38,707 bases of DNA, from contig CAIPEB010000657.1 in NCBI GenBank assembly GCA_903863885.1, positions 1-38,707 of the forward strand, read 5' to 3'. The notes under the pieces are model-generated. The model was not told the DNA's origin and searched no databases. It was given only the letters and a program-made list of their open reading frames with translations. Origin of the DNA: an uncultured Planctomycetaceae bacterium (GTDB lineage: Bacteria; Planctomycetota; Planctomycetia; Pirellulales; Pirellulaceae). The translations under genes were made by a program, and so were the position numbers. Positions 16,511 through 24,423 of the stretch are shown piece after piece. Each line of letters begins with the position of its first letter. Positions within the stretch are counted from its first letter, which is position 1.

Positions 16511-18895
16511 TCAGCGGCAACGCAGCTCGACCACCGCGGCAGACCAGCGGGGCAGCCGGAACTTGACGGTCGCTCCGGAGACGTCCACCTTGCCGTCCGC
16601 GGAACCAACGGCGCGCGGATCGCCAAGCGTATTGCGAGACTTGAGTGAATCGGGGGCGACGATCTTCATGCCGGCTTCGGCAACCGGAAAATTCGCAAGC
16701 GTCCATTCGACGTCCCGGGCCGAATCGCCGGGGTTCACAGCTTTCAGGTAGAGCCGTTTTCCGTCTTCGGATTTCGTGGCGACCGCGTTGATTCCCGAAG
16801 CGTCGCCCTGCAGGTCGACTCGTGTCGGCGCGTAATGTTCGCGCCACAACTGCATGACGATGTAATTCGGCGCGGGGTACCAGGAGCGGTTGTCGAAGTT
16901 GACGAACGCGTTGTCCCAGTCCGTGGCCGACACGTGCCGCAGGAACAACGCGGGACCTCCGATTTCGAGCACGTCGCCGCAGCGCTCGAACGCGTTGAGC
17001 AGACCGCCCGCATAAAGCCCGGTCCGCCAGTCGGTCGACTGGGCGTTCCACTCTGATACGTAGATCTTCAGCTGCGGGTTGTGCGACTTCTTGATCAGGT
17101 CACCCGTCTTGCGGAAGAACTCCTCGTATTTCCGCGGTCCCTCGGCAAAGAGATCGGGGCTCTCGTAGTGATGGATGCTGAGGAAATCGACCAGCGGTCC
17201 GCAGCGTTCGATGATGGTCCGGTTCCACTGCAGACCGTTGGCGTCGTCGCCGTATCCCGCGCTGCCGCACGCGGCCAGCTGGATGGAGGGATCGGCCTTT
17301 TTCATCAGCGGCGCGATGCGGCACACCGCCTCGGCATAGACATCCGCTCCCATGTGCCACGTTTCGTTGTCGATTTCCCAATACTTGACGTTATACGGCT
17401 CAGCGTGTCCGTTTTCCGCGCGAACGCGGCCCCAGCGGGACGTCGCGGGGCCATTGCAGTATTCGATCCAGTCCAGCACATCCTGTTGGTAGACCGCCTC
17501 GTCATCGTCGCCGCGCCAGGCGGGTGTGCCGATGTTGACAACGATCAGCGGTTCGGCGTTGACCCGTCGGCACATTGCCACGAATTCGTCGGTACCCATC
17601 GAGTTCACGTCGCGGTCGTCCCAGATTTCGATCGGATATACAACCCGCTTGTGCTGCGGTCCGATGCCGTCCTTCCAGCGATAGGCGCTGGCGAAACAGC
17701 CTCCCGGCCAGCGGATGACGGGCGGTCGCAGACCGCGGATCGCTTCCAGCAGATCGGGACGAAAACCGCCTTCTTTTGCCCAGTCGGCCGGCATCAGAGA
17801 CACCTGATCAATCCAGACGCTGGACTGGCCGCGTGCACCGACCTGGATCGCCGCACGTTCGGCGGCGCGGGGAACTGTCAGGGCAAAATCAAACGACTTC
17901 CACGTGTCGGCCGGTGCTTCCAGTTTCGCTTCGGCCAGAGTCTCAGGCCCGTCGACTAGCCGCACGACCAACCCCTCGGATGCTCGACCCCGAGCCCAGA
18001 ACGAACCTTCGTATTTTGTCCCGGCGTGCAGAGCCAGACCGGTCTGCGAAAGCCCCGTTTCTCCTCTCTCGCCGGTGATCCGCTGCGCGAAGCGGCTGTT
18101 CAGCGGATTGTCCGTATCCAGCGTGATGCGTCCCGCGCCGTAACCGGACCACAGTTTTGCCGTGACCGGTTCGTCCTGCGATTTGGGCATTCCCTCGAAG
18201 AGTGTCTTGCCGTCCAGCGAGACGACTTTCAGATTTCGGAACTGGGCTTGTGTCGCCCACGTGCCGATGCCGACCGCGCCCTTAGTCACGGCCCCCTGAT
18301 CGTCGACGAAGTCAATCACGGGTTCGCCGTCAAGTTTCACGCTGATCTTGCGTCCCTCGCACCGCACCTGGATCCGATACCATTGCCCTTTCTTGATCGC
18401 TCCGTCGCGCGCCGGCCCGACCGCGTGCCATCGCTGTTCGCCCGCTCGGCCTCGCTCGATCTGATGGCGCTGGTTGCCCCAGCCTCCGAGGTTCACCCAA
18501 TAGAAATCCTGCTCGCCGGCGACCCGGAACAGAATCAGGAATCCCTCCTGGCCTCCCGTTTTGCGGGCTTCGAGCGTGTATTCGTAGTCGGTCCAGGTCG
18601 GATCCCCGAAAACGAGCCGCACGTTGGTGCCGCGGCTCGCCTGTGCGACGCAACCATCCTCCACGGCCCATTGGCCCGCATCGTTCTGTTCGAAGCTGCG
18701 GTTCCAGACCAGTTCGCCCCACAGTCCGCCGTTGCACGAGTGATAGATGTGTTCCAGAAAATGCCCGTAGACTTTTTCATCGATGCGGTTGATTTCCTGT
18801 TTCGCGTCCGTGCTCAACTTCACAAGCTCCTGAGCCGGAGCGGCAACTTGCAGGCAGAGACTCAGCAACGGTGTCGCGAAAACTGCGAATCTCAT
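16511..18895 (-). CDS. Exported GH51-type alpha-L-arabinofuranosidase with inserted carbohydrate-binding-like module
   Basis: This encodes a 794-residue glycosidase. A signal peptide (residues about 1-21, ending VAAPA-QE) is followed by the start of the GH51 fold (INRIDEKVYGHFLEHIYHSCNGGLWGELVWNRSFE). A concanavalin-like module (about 72-236, GFLILFRVAGEQDFYWVNLGG) interrupts it, and a second beta-sandwich at about 245-367 resembles CBM4/9. The catalytic barrel then resumes at GLRPPVIRWPGGCFAS. The predicted acid/base is E511 (EIDNETWH) and the nucleophile E615 (IYVSEWNAQ); a C-terminal beta domain ends the protein. GGGAG lies 9 to 10 bases before the ATG. With GH127 immediately downstream, the pair should remove arabinofuranosyl groups of both anomeric types from arabinan-like polymers outside the cytoplasm. 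Confidence 0.9.
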   Translation of the reverse strand: MRFAVFATPLLSLCLQVAAPAQELVKLSTDAKQEINRIDEKVYGHFLEHIYHSCNGGLWGELVWNRSFEQNDAGQWAVEDGCVAQASRGTNVRLVFGDPTWTDYEYTLEARKTGGQEGFLILFRVAGEQDFYWVNLGGWGNQRHQIERGRAGEQRWHAVGPARDGAIKKGQWYRIQVRCEGRKISVKLDGEPVIDFVDDQGAVTKGAVGIGTWATQAQFRNLKVVSLDGKTLFEGMPKSQDEPVTAKLWSGYGAGRITLDTDNPLNSRFAQRITGERGETGLSQTGLALHAGTKYEGSFWARGRASEGLVVRLVDGPETLAEAKLEAPADTWKSFDFALTVPRAAERAAIQVGARGQSSVWIDQVSLMPADWAKEGGFRPDLLEAIRGLRPPVIRWPGGCFASAYRWKDGIGPQHKRVVYPIEIWDDRDVNSMGTDEFVAMCRRVNAEPLIVVNIGTPAWRGDDDEAVYQQDVLDWIEYCNGPATSRWGRVRAENGHAEPYNVKYWEIDNETWHMGADVYAEAVCRIAPLMKKADPSIQLAACGSAGYGDDANGLQWNRTIIERCGPLVDFLSIHHYESPDLFAEGPRKYEEFFRKTGDLIKKSHNPQLKIYVSEWNAQSTDWRTGLYAGGLLNAFERCGDVLEIGGPALFLRHVSATDWDNAFVNFDNRSWYPAPNYIVMQLWREHYAPTRVDLQGDASGINAVATKSEDGKRLYLKAVNPGDSARDVEWTLANFPVAEAGMKIVAPDSLKSRNTLGDPRAVGSADGKVDVSGATVKFRLPRWSAAVVELRCR

Positions 18896-19066
18896 GAGCG
18901 GTCACTCCCGGTTGAGCGAAGAAAGTTGTCGGACTGGCAACATGCAAACAGGAATTTGGCCTTTTCCGCGCCGGATCGCAAGCGGTTTGCGACCCGCGTT
19001 GCCGCATGGCCCCGGAAACAGGAGAATCTAGACCGCAGCTGACTACTTACTCAGGGAGAAATATCA

Positions 19067-20476
19067 ATGACCCATCGCTTCAACCGTCGCCGATTTCTGC
19101 AAGCATCGGCGATCGTGTCCCTGGCCGGCACCCGTGGGTTTGCCGCTCCGAGCATTCTTTCCGAGCGTTCACCCAACTCGAAGCTGAACATCGCGGGCAT
19201 TGGAGTGGGCGGACGCGGCCATGCTCACGTCGAGACGTCCGCGGCGGAAAACCTCGTTGCAGTCTGCGATGCCGTCGAGGGAACTGCGCAGAACGCGGCA
19301 CGCTGGGTCGGGAAATACGATCAAGACCACCAGTTGAAACGGCCGCTGCCGCAGGTCTTCACGGATTACCGCGAAATGCTGGACAAGATCCACAAGGAGA
19401 TCGATGCGGTCTTCGTCGGCACACCCGATCACCACCATGCCCTGGCCTCGATGCGGGCCATCCGGCTCGGCAAGCACGTCTACTGCGAGAAACCGCTGAC
19501 CTACACCATCGACGAGGCACGCCAGTTGACGCTGGCCGCGCGCGAGCACAAGGTCGCGACGCAGATGGGCAACCAGGGCCGCGCGGAAGAAGGCTGGCGC
19601 ATTCTCTGCGAAATGATCTGGTCCGGCGCGATCGGCCAGGTCAAGGAAGTGCACGTGTGGACGGACCGCCCCGGCATTCCTTCACGGTTCTGGTGGCCGC
19701 AGGGAGCCGGACGACCCGCGGGATCGGACCCGGTTCCGGCCGACTTGAAGTGGGATGTGTGGCTCGGCCCCGCGCCGGAGCGCCCGTATCTCGACACCTA
19801 TCGCGAAGGCAAGTTCGCCGGCAAACGCGTGTATCAGCCGTTCGTGTGGCGCGGCTGGTGGGATTTCGGAACCGGCGCCCTGGGCGACATCGGCTGCCAC
19901 TCGCTGAGCGGGATCTTCAGCGCACTCAAGATCGAATATGCGTCCGCTGTCGAACTGCTGAAGGATAGCGGCGACGGCACGTCGGAGATGTATCCCAGTG
20001 CCTCGATCATTCGCTGGGACATTCCGGCGCGAGGTGATATGAAGCCCTGCCAGTTGTTCTGGTACGACGGCGCGCAATACCCGCCTCGCGAAGTCGGCGA
20101 ATTGGCCGAAGGCGAGAGCTATCCCGACAACGGGACGATCCTCGTCGGAGACCAGGGCAAGCTCACACTGACGGGCGGCCCGAAACTCATCCCGGCGGGC
20201 AGGATGAAGGACTACAAGATGCCCAGTCCCGTCATTCCGCGATGCGAAAGCTCGCACTTCGGGGAATGGGTCGCGGCCTGCAAAGGTGGACGGCCGGCGT
20301 TCTCCAGTTTCGACCACGCCGGTCCGCTCACGGAATTCGTGCTGCTGGGCAACCTCGCCGTCCGCGCCGGAGTCGGCAACAAAGTCGAATGGGACGGGCC
20401 GAAGCAGCAGTCCTCGAATCGGCCGGAATTGAATCAGTTCGTCAAGCGAAACTACCGCGCGGGCTGGGAACTCTGA
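19067..20476 (+). CDS. Tat-exported Gfo/Idh/MocA-family oxidoreductase
   Basis: This encodes a 469-residue NAD(P)-dependent sugar oxidoreductase-like protein. The N-terminus carries a twin-arginine leader (NRRRFLQAS, then a hydrophobic stretch ending FAAPS), so the folded, cofactor-loaded enzyme is predicted to be exported. The Rossmann motif GIGVGGRG is at about 44-51, the canonical CEKP at 140-143, and the C-terminal domain contains WWDFGTGALGDIGCHSLSG (about 264-282). AGGGAG lies 8 bases upstream of the ATG. It is divergent from the GH51-GH127 pair and convergent with a second Gfo/Idh/MocA protein. The substrate is unknown; the neighbourhood suggests a sugar or sugar acid released by exported glycosidases. 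Confidence 0.92.
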   Translation: MTHRFNRRRFLQASAIVSLAGTRGFAAPSILSERSPNSKLNIAGIGVGGRGHAHVETSAAENLVAVCDAVEGTAQNAARWVGKYDQDHQLKRPLPQVFTDYREMLDKIHKEIDAVFVGTPDHHHALASMRAIRLGKHVYCEKPLTYTIDEARQLTLAAREHKVATQMGNQGRAEEGWRILCEMIWSGAIGQVKEVHVWTDRPGIPSRFWWPQGAGRPAGSDPVPADLKWDVWLGPAPERPYLDTYREGKFAGKRVYQPFVWRGWWDFGTGALGDIGCHSLSGIFSALKIEYASAVELLKDSGDGTSEMYPSASIIRWDIPARGDMKPCQLFWYDGAQYPPREVGELAEGESYPDNGTILVGDQGKLTLTGGPKLIPAGRMKDYKMPSPVIPRCESSHFGEWVAACKGGRPAFSSFDHAGPLTEFVLLGNLAVRAGVGNKVEWDGPKQQSSNRPELNQFVKRNYRAGWEL

Positions 20477-20506
20477 TTCACCGAGCCGAACTTCAAAACG
20501 CAACGC

Positions 20507-20533
20507 GGGGCGGAGTGATCATCACTCCGCCCC
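20507..20533. terminator. Strong hairpin between convergent oxidoreductase genes
   Basis: GGGGCGGAGTGAT and its exact reverse complement are separated by one base (13-base arms, effectively a shorter stem with a five-base loop). It lies about 30 bases after the plus-strand stop and 94 bases after the end of the minus-strand gene. No T-run follows on either strand, so it may be a bidirectional transcript-end structure rather than a classical intrinsic terminator. Confidence 0.55.
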
Positions 20534-20626
20534 GACGCGGCGACAAATGCAGTGTCTGAAAACGCGGATGCCGGATGCCGGTAGCCGGATGGGAGTTTGT
20601 TTTCCTCCAGACTCCAGACTCCAGAC

Positions 20627-21742
20627 TCACTCCAGCGTGAAGTCGGGCAGTTTCACGATCTGGCCGCCCTGCATGGCGGACTCGTGTGCGCAGATGCCGA
20701 CGCAAGTCCAGTTCGCGCTGGTCACTGCGTTGGGCCAGGGGTCGTGATCGTTCACCAGCGAGCTGACGAAATTGTTCACCAGATGCGGGTGCGAGCCCCC
20801 GTGCCCCGCGCCCTGGATGAAGGAGAGATGCTCGGCATCCTGGATGCTGCGGGTGAACGGCCGGATCTCTTCGGGCAGCAGGTGCGCATAATCCGGCGCC
20901 GTCACTCGCGAAGGGATCTCCGGTTCGGGACGCTTGGCCGTGTGGAGCAGGTGCTCTTCGTGTTCCACGAGCGACCATTCAAAGGACTTCTTGGTCCCGT
21001 AGACGTCGAATGACTCGCGGTACTGCCGGGCCGTGTCGAAGAGGAACCTCCAGATGTGGGCCGCAATGTCCGAGTCCTGGATCTTGATGTGACACGATTC
21101 GACCGCGAAGCGATTGCCCGACTTCTTGGCGATCTTTTCGTTGATCGTGCCCGAACCGAAGCAGCTCACATATTCCGCGCGACCTTTGACCAGGCCGAGT
21201 ACCGGGCTCACGACGTGCGTCGCATAGTGCATGGGAATCATGCGTTCCCAGTACTCGGGCCAGCCTTCCATATCCTGCGGATGCGAGGCCTGCATGTACT
21301 GGATCTTGCCGAGTTCGCCCTTGTCGTACATTTCCTTGATGAAGAGGAATTCGCGGCTGTAGACGACCGTCTCGGCCATCATGTACTTCAGCCCCGTTTC
21401 CCGCACGAGTTCGCAGATCTGACGGCATTCTTCGACGGTTGTGGCCATCGGGACGGTGCACATCACGTGCTTGCCTGCACGCAGCGCTTCCATCGACATC
21501 CAGGCATGATCGGGAATCGGCGAGTTGATATGCACGAAATCGACTTCAGGATCGCTCAGCACGTCCTCGTATCGCGTAAATCGCTTGTCGATGCCGAACG
21601 CGTTGCCGATGCGTTCCAGTTGATCCTTGTTGCGGCGGCAGATCGCGTACATTTCCGCCTGGGGATGCTTCTGGTAGATCGGAATGAACTCGGCGCCGAA
21701 CCCCAGTCCGACAATGGCTACTTTGACTCGTTTCTTCGCCAT
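20627..21742 (-). CDS. Gfo/Idh/MocA-family protein lacking the EKP lysine
   Basis: This encodes a 371-residue cytoplasmic protein of the Gfo/Idh/MocA oxidoreductase family with no signal peptide. GAGGT lies 6 bases upstream of the ATG. The N-terminal Rossmann fold is clear (VAIVGLGFGAEF, residues about 8-19) and the C-terminal alpha/beta domain follows (about 125-371). At the position of the family EKP motif it reads AGKHVMCTVPMA (CTVP at 95-98), so the Glu and the lysine that normally contacts cofactor and substrate are replaced by Thr and Val. The rest of the protein is full-length and well ordered, so this is probably a specialised subfamily rather than a decaying gene. The reaction is not assignable. 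It is divergent from ruvX. Confidence 0.88.
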   Translation of the reverse strand: MAKKRVKVAIVGLGFGAEFIPIYQKHPQAEMYAICRRNKDQLERIGNAFGIDKRFTRYEDVLSDPEVDFVHINSPIPDHAWMSMEALRAGKHVMCTVPMATTVEECRQICELVRETGLKYMMAETVVYSREFLFIKEMYDKGELGKIQYMQASHPQDMEGWPEYWERMIPMHYATHVVSPVLGLVKGRAEYVSCFGSGTINEKIAKKSGNRFAVESCHIKIQDSDIAAHIWRFLFDTARQYRESFDVYGTKKSFEWSLVEHEEHLLHTAKRPEPEIPSRVTAPDYAHLLPEEIRPFTRSIQDAEHLSFIQGAGHGGSHPHLVNNFVSSLVNDHDPWPNAVTSANWTCVGICAHESAMQGGQIVKLPDFTLE

Positions 21743-21999
21743 CTGTTACCTCATGCGATTGAATGGATTCCGCGGAACGCCCGACGCCGGGCTTGAATTG
21801 TTCTCAACTTACGCAGTTCGGTGTGCATTGCAACGGCAGGGGCCGCACGGAGTGCGCAAGTGAATTCAACCGGCAGGCAGCCACCACTCGCCGCGCAGAT
21901 GCCCGCGGGTTATCTTCCCTGTCGTAAAGCGTCGTGCCGTTGCCTGCGCTGCCGACCGCTTCGTCAGGTAATCCGCTTCTTCTGCCATGCAATCGGACC

Positions 22000-22509
22000 A
22001 TGACCCAACCCACTCCAGAACGTGTGTTTCCAGAAATCGGCCGCCTTGCCGGGATCGACTTTGGAACGGTTCGAATCGGCGTTGCGATCTGTGATCCGGG
22101 GCGCACGATCTCCAGTCCGCTGGCCACCTATGTACGGGGAAATCGCGAAGCGGACGCGAAGTACTTTCGACGCCTCGCCTCGGAAGAACAACTGGTGGGT
22201 TTTGTGATCGGCCTGCCCGTGCTCGCATCGGGCGACGAAAGCGCCAAGTCGCAGGAAGTCCGCCGCTTTGCCGATTGGCTGGCTTCGGTCACCGCTCTGC
22301 CTTATTGCCTGTACGATGAGCGATACACGACCGTCCAGGCCGGGGAGATGTTGCGGATGGGCGAGATGCGGGGCAAGCGACGCAAGCAGCGCCTCGACAT
22401 GCTGGCCGCTCAGATCCTGCTGGCCTCCTATCTGGAATCGCCCCGCAGCCATGCCCGCGGCGCAATGCCGCTGGATGAATCCGACCAACCGCGGGCCGAC
22501 TTAGAATAA
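22000..22509 (+). CDS. ruvX: RuvX/YqgF-family RNase H-fold nuclease
   Basis: This encodes a 169-residue member of the YqgF/RuvX family, proposed as a Holliday-junction resolvase and shown in E. coli to function in 16S rRNA 5' processing. The RNase H-like fold is visible: GIDFGTVRIGVAICD with D20, FVIGLPVLASGDES (about 68-81) for the second strand and loop, DERYTT with D106/E107, and RLDMLAAQILLASYLE with D133. The ATG at 22000 is chosen because the family normally starts shortly before the first strand; an in-frame ATG at 21934 would add 22 Pro-rich residues. No strong ribosome-binding site is visible. It is divergent from the cytoplasmic Gfo/Idh/MocA gene. Confidence 0.9.
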   Translation: MTQPTPERVFPEIGRLAGIDFGTVRIGVAICDPGRTISSPLATYVRGNREADAKYFRRLASEEQLVGFVIGLPVLASGDESAKSQEVRRFADWLASVTALPYCLYDERYTTVQAGEMLRMGEMRGKRRKQRLDMLAAQILLASYLESPRSHARGAMPLDESDQPRADLE

Positions 22510-22914
22510 TGAAGATATAGGAAACAGGACGGCCAGCCCCTTGTGGGGGGGCTTGTCGCCGGTTGTACCCCGCCGCTTGTTCTTTCCGAGCGAGTTTTTC
22601 TTCCCGACGGCTCGGCGCAAACTATTTGACAATCCCGAGATGGCGGGAAAAGATGGCCGATGGCTTGGATTTGTGCGAAACGGGCTCCGATAAACTCCTA
22701 AACAAGGGAACTAATAAAAGCGAAGTGGCGTCCTAATCTCGCAGCGGTTACTTGGGACAGCTCCCGGTGGCCGGCAGTTATGACGTACTAGCCGACGCAG
22801 GTCCGCTTCCCCCAGCGGGCCGAACCTCGAACAGACCCCATGCTGTCGAGGGGATCGTCGGAGAGTCGTCCGATGTTTCGTCTACACCCTCGTTGCGTCT
22901 CTCTGTTTCGCTCG
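22510..22914. other. Leader region before the anti-sigma-like gene
   Basis: No gene is supported in this stretch. It holds a short hairpin after ruvX (AGCCCC at 22535-22540 pairing with GGGGCT at 22548-22553, no T-run), a TTGACA hexamer at 22625 without a good -10, and the ECF-type promoter motif listed separately. The 5' leader from that promoter to the ATG would be about 175 bases. Confidence 0.55.
22707..22732 (+). promoter_or_regulatory. Candidate ECF-sigma promoter (GGAAC-N17-CGTC)
   Basis: GGAAC at 22707-22711 and CGTC at 22729-22732 are separated by 17 bases, the usual architecture of promoters read by extracytoplasmic-function sigma factors. It is on the same strand as, and about 180 bases before, the anti-sigma-like gene, where autoregulation by an ECF factor would be expected. 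Confidence 0.5.
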
Positions 22915-24162
22915 ATGAATCCCGCGATACCCGAAGATCTGATCAGCGCCTACCTCGACGGCGAAGTGACGTCCGAGGAGCGGGTGCTTGTGGAAGCAGC
23001 CATGTCGCAGTCGGCTGAACTGCGGCAGCTGTATCAGGACCTTCGGTCTCTGCAGTTGGACCTCCGGTCGCTGCCTCGACATCAACTCGGGACCGATTTG
23101 GCCCAACGGATCACCGACCGCATCAGCCGAGAGGCCGTTCAGCCTGCCGCACGAATTGAGCCTTCACGACCGCGTGCAAGCTGGCGCCGCTGGCAGTCGG
23201 CCGTGGCGATGGCGATATCAATTACGGCTGTGCTGCTGGTTGCCTTGCTGGTGAACTCGCGCAGCGGCAGCAAGGGGCTGCCGAAGGGGGCGGGCGAACA
23301 GGTCGCGGTCACTTCTTCGGGAAAGGGTGCCGGCCAGCCAACAGGAGCGGAACCGGTCGAAGATGGCCTGCCGAGCGTGGGGCCGTCGATCGAAACGGGC
23401 CGCTCTCCGTCGGACAGCATTCGTTTGGTGGACACCGAGAGCATGCCGAAGCTGGTCCTGGTCCTGGATCTCACGATCACGCCCGAGGGCCAGAAAGCCG
23501 GAGTATTCGAGGACGCGCTGAAGAAGGCCGGTATTCGCGTCAATCCGGATATCGTTGTCGATGAGAAGCTGGAAAAGCAGCTGTTGGCGAATCGGTTCAT
23601 CGGAGACGTCGAGAAATCGAACCGGGCGGCTCGCAAGGGCCGTAACGCCTCATCGCCGGATGAGGTCGAGATGCACTATATCGTTGGTCCCGGAACGCAG
23701 GTCGATGCGGCCTTGCAGGATCTTCAGAACAGGCCTGCCAAATTCGTTGCCCACAAGAAGTACGATCTGGTGCTGCAGCCTGCGGACATGGAGATGTTCA
23801 AGCTGCTGCATTCGGCGGCTCGTGTAGCCGGCGGTCCGAAACCCGAGGCCCTGCGGGTTCATCGCCTCGCTTTCCGGTTTTCACTGCGGAGCGCATCAGC
23901 CGGGTTCATGGGTTCGATGGCCCGACCGATGTTCAAGGCGGAACTGATGCCGGATACGGCTCCGGAAAAGGCGGCTTCGACCGCAGGCAAACAGGCTTCG
24001 CCGGCTCCCGTGAAGATGGATCTGTCCATGCTTGCCCCGAGCGGAAATACCCGCACCGTGGCAGCGGGCGGCGGTCCCGGCGGCGAAGGCGACAACATGC
24101 CGTGCGAGGCGCTGGTGATTCTGCGGAACCTGCCCTCGGCCGAATCAGCGCCCTCGCGATGA
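22915..24162 (+). CDS. Membrane-anchored anti-sigma-factor-like protein
   Basis: This encodes a 415-residue single-pass membrane protein. The N-terminus (MNPAIPEDLISAYLDGEVTS, then EERVLVEAAMSQSAELRQLY) has the helical pattern of zinc-finger anti-sigma domains. The usual His/Cys ligands are absent: the C-terminal part reads SAELRQL where CxxC would be expected. One transmembrane helix follows at about 94-114 (VAMAISITAVLLVALLV). A long, low-complexity linker precedes an exported domain of unknown type (about 175-310, LVLVLDLTITPEGQKAGVFEDALKKAG) and a Gly/Ala/Pro-rich tail. The ATG at 22915 is chosen to start just before the anti-sigma helix. No sigma-factor gene is adjacent, so its partner would be encoded elsewhere. 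An ECF-type promoter motif upstream supports the assignment. Confidence 0.7.
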   Translation: MNPAIPEDLISAYLDGEVTSEERVLVEAAMSQSAELRQLYQDLRSLQLDLRSLPRHQLGTDLAQRITDRISREAVQPAARIEPSRPRASWRRWQSAVAMAISITAVLLVALLVNSRSGSKGLPKGAGEQVAVTSSGKGAGQPTGAEPVEDGLPSVGPSIETGRSPSDSIRLVDTESMPKLVLVLDLTITPEGQKAGVFEDALKKAGIRVNPDIVVDEKLEKQLLANRFIGDVEKSNRAARKGRNASSPDEVEMHYIVGPGTQVDAALQDLQNRPAKFVAHKKYDLVLQPADMEMFKLLHSAARVAGGPKPEALRVHRLAFRFSLRSASAGFMGSMARPMFKAELMPDTAPEKAASTAGKQASPAPVKMDLSMLAPSGNTRTVAAGGGPGGEGDNMPCEALVILRNLPSAESAPSR

Positions 24163-24292
24163 GGCGGATCGCGGCCCGCGATTTCCGCGACAAGATCTCC
24201 TGAGCCGGCGGTGCGAGGTTTGCAACGCCCTTATCGTTTCCAAGAAGTGTTCGATACGCGCCGTGCTGTCGTGCGCGCCCGCTTGCGGCGGT

Positions 24293-24372
24293 GCTCCTGC
24301 TCGTAATCGTAATCGAAGCGATGTGTCGTTTATTCGATTACGATAACCGCTTCGCTGAGCACGAGCAGGAGC
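24293..24372. repeat. Nested inverted repeats (cruciform-like) between anti-sigma-like gene and lnt
   Basis: The outer arms GCTCCTGCTCGT (24293-24304) and ACGAGCAGGAGC (24361-24372) are exact reverse complements. Inside them, TCGTAATCGAA (24307-24317) pairs exactly with TTCGATTACGA (24333-24343). The element lies about 50 bases before the lnt start and has no T-run, so it could be a structured 5' leader, a termination/processing signal for the upstream gene, or a dispersed element. Confidence 0.7.
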
Positions 24373-24423
24373 GAGAGACAGATCCGTCTGGTCCGCGATG
24401 TTCAGATCTTCTATCTTGTCGCC

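Noticed and set aside
20604-20634. Short CCAGACT triplication downstream of the convergent oxidoreductases
   Set aside because: Three seven-base copies in a short gap carry no further signal and could be slippage.
22625-22655. TTGACA as a housekeeping promoter upstream of the anti-sigma-like gene
   Set aside because: The best -10 at proper spacing (AAAGAT) matches only three positions; the ECF-type motif downstream is stronger.
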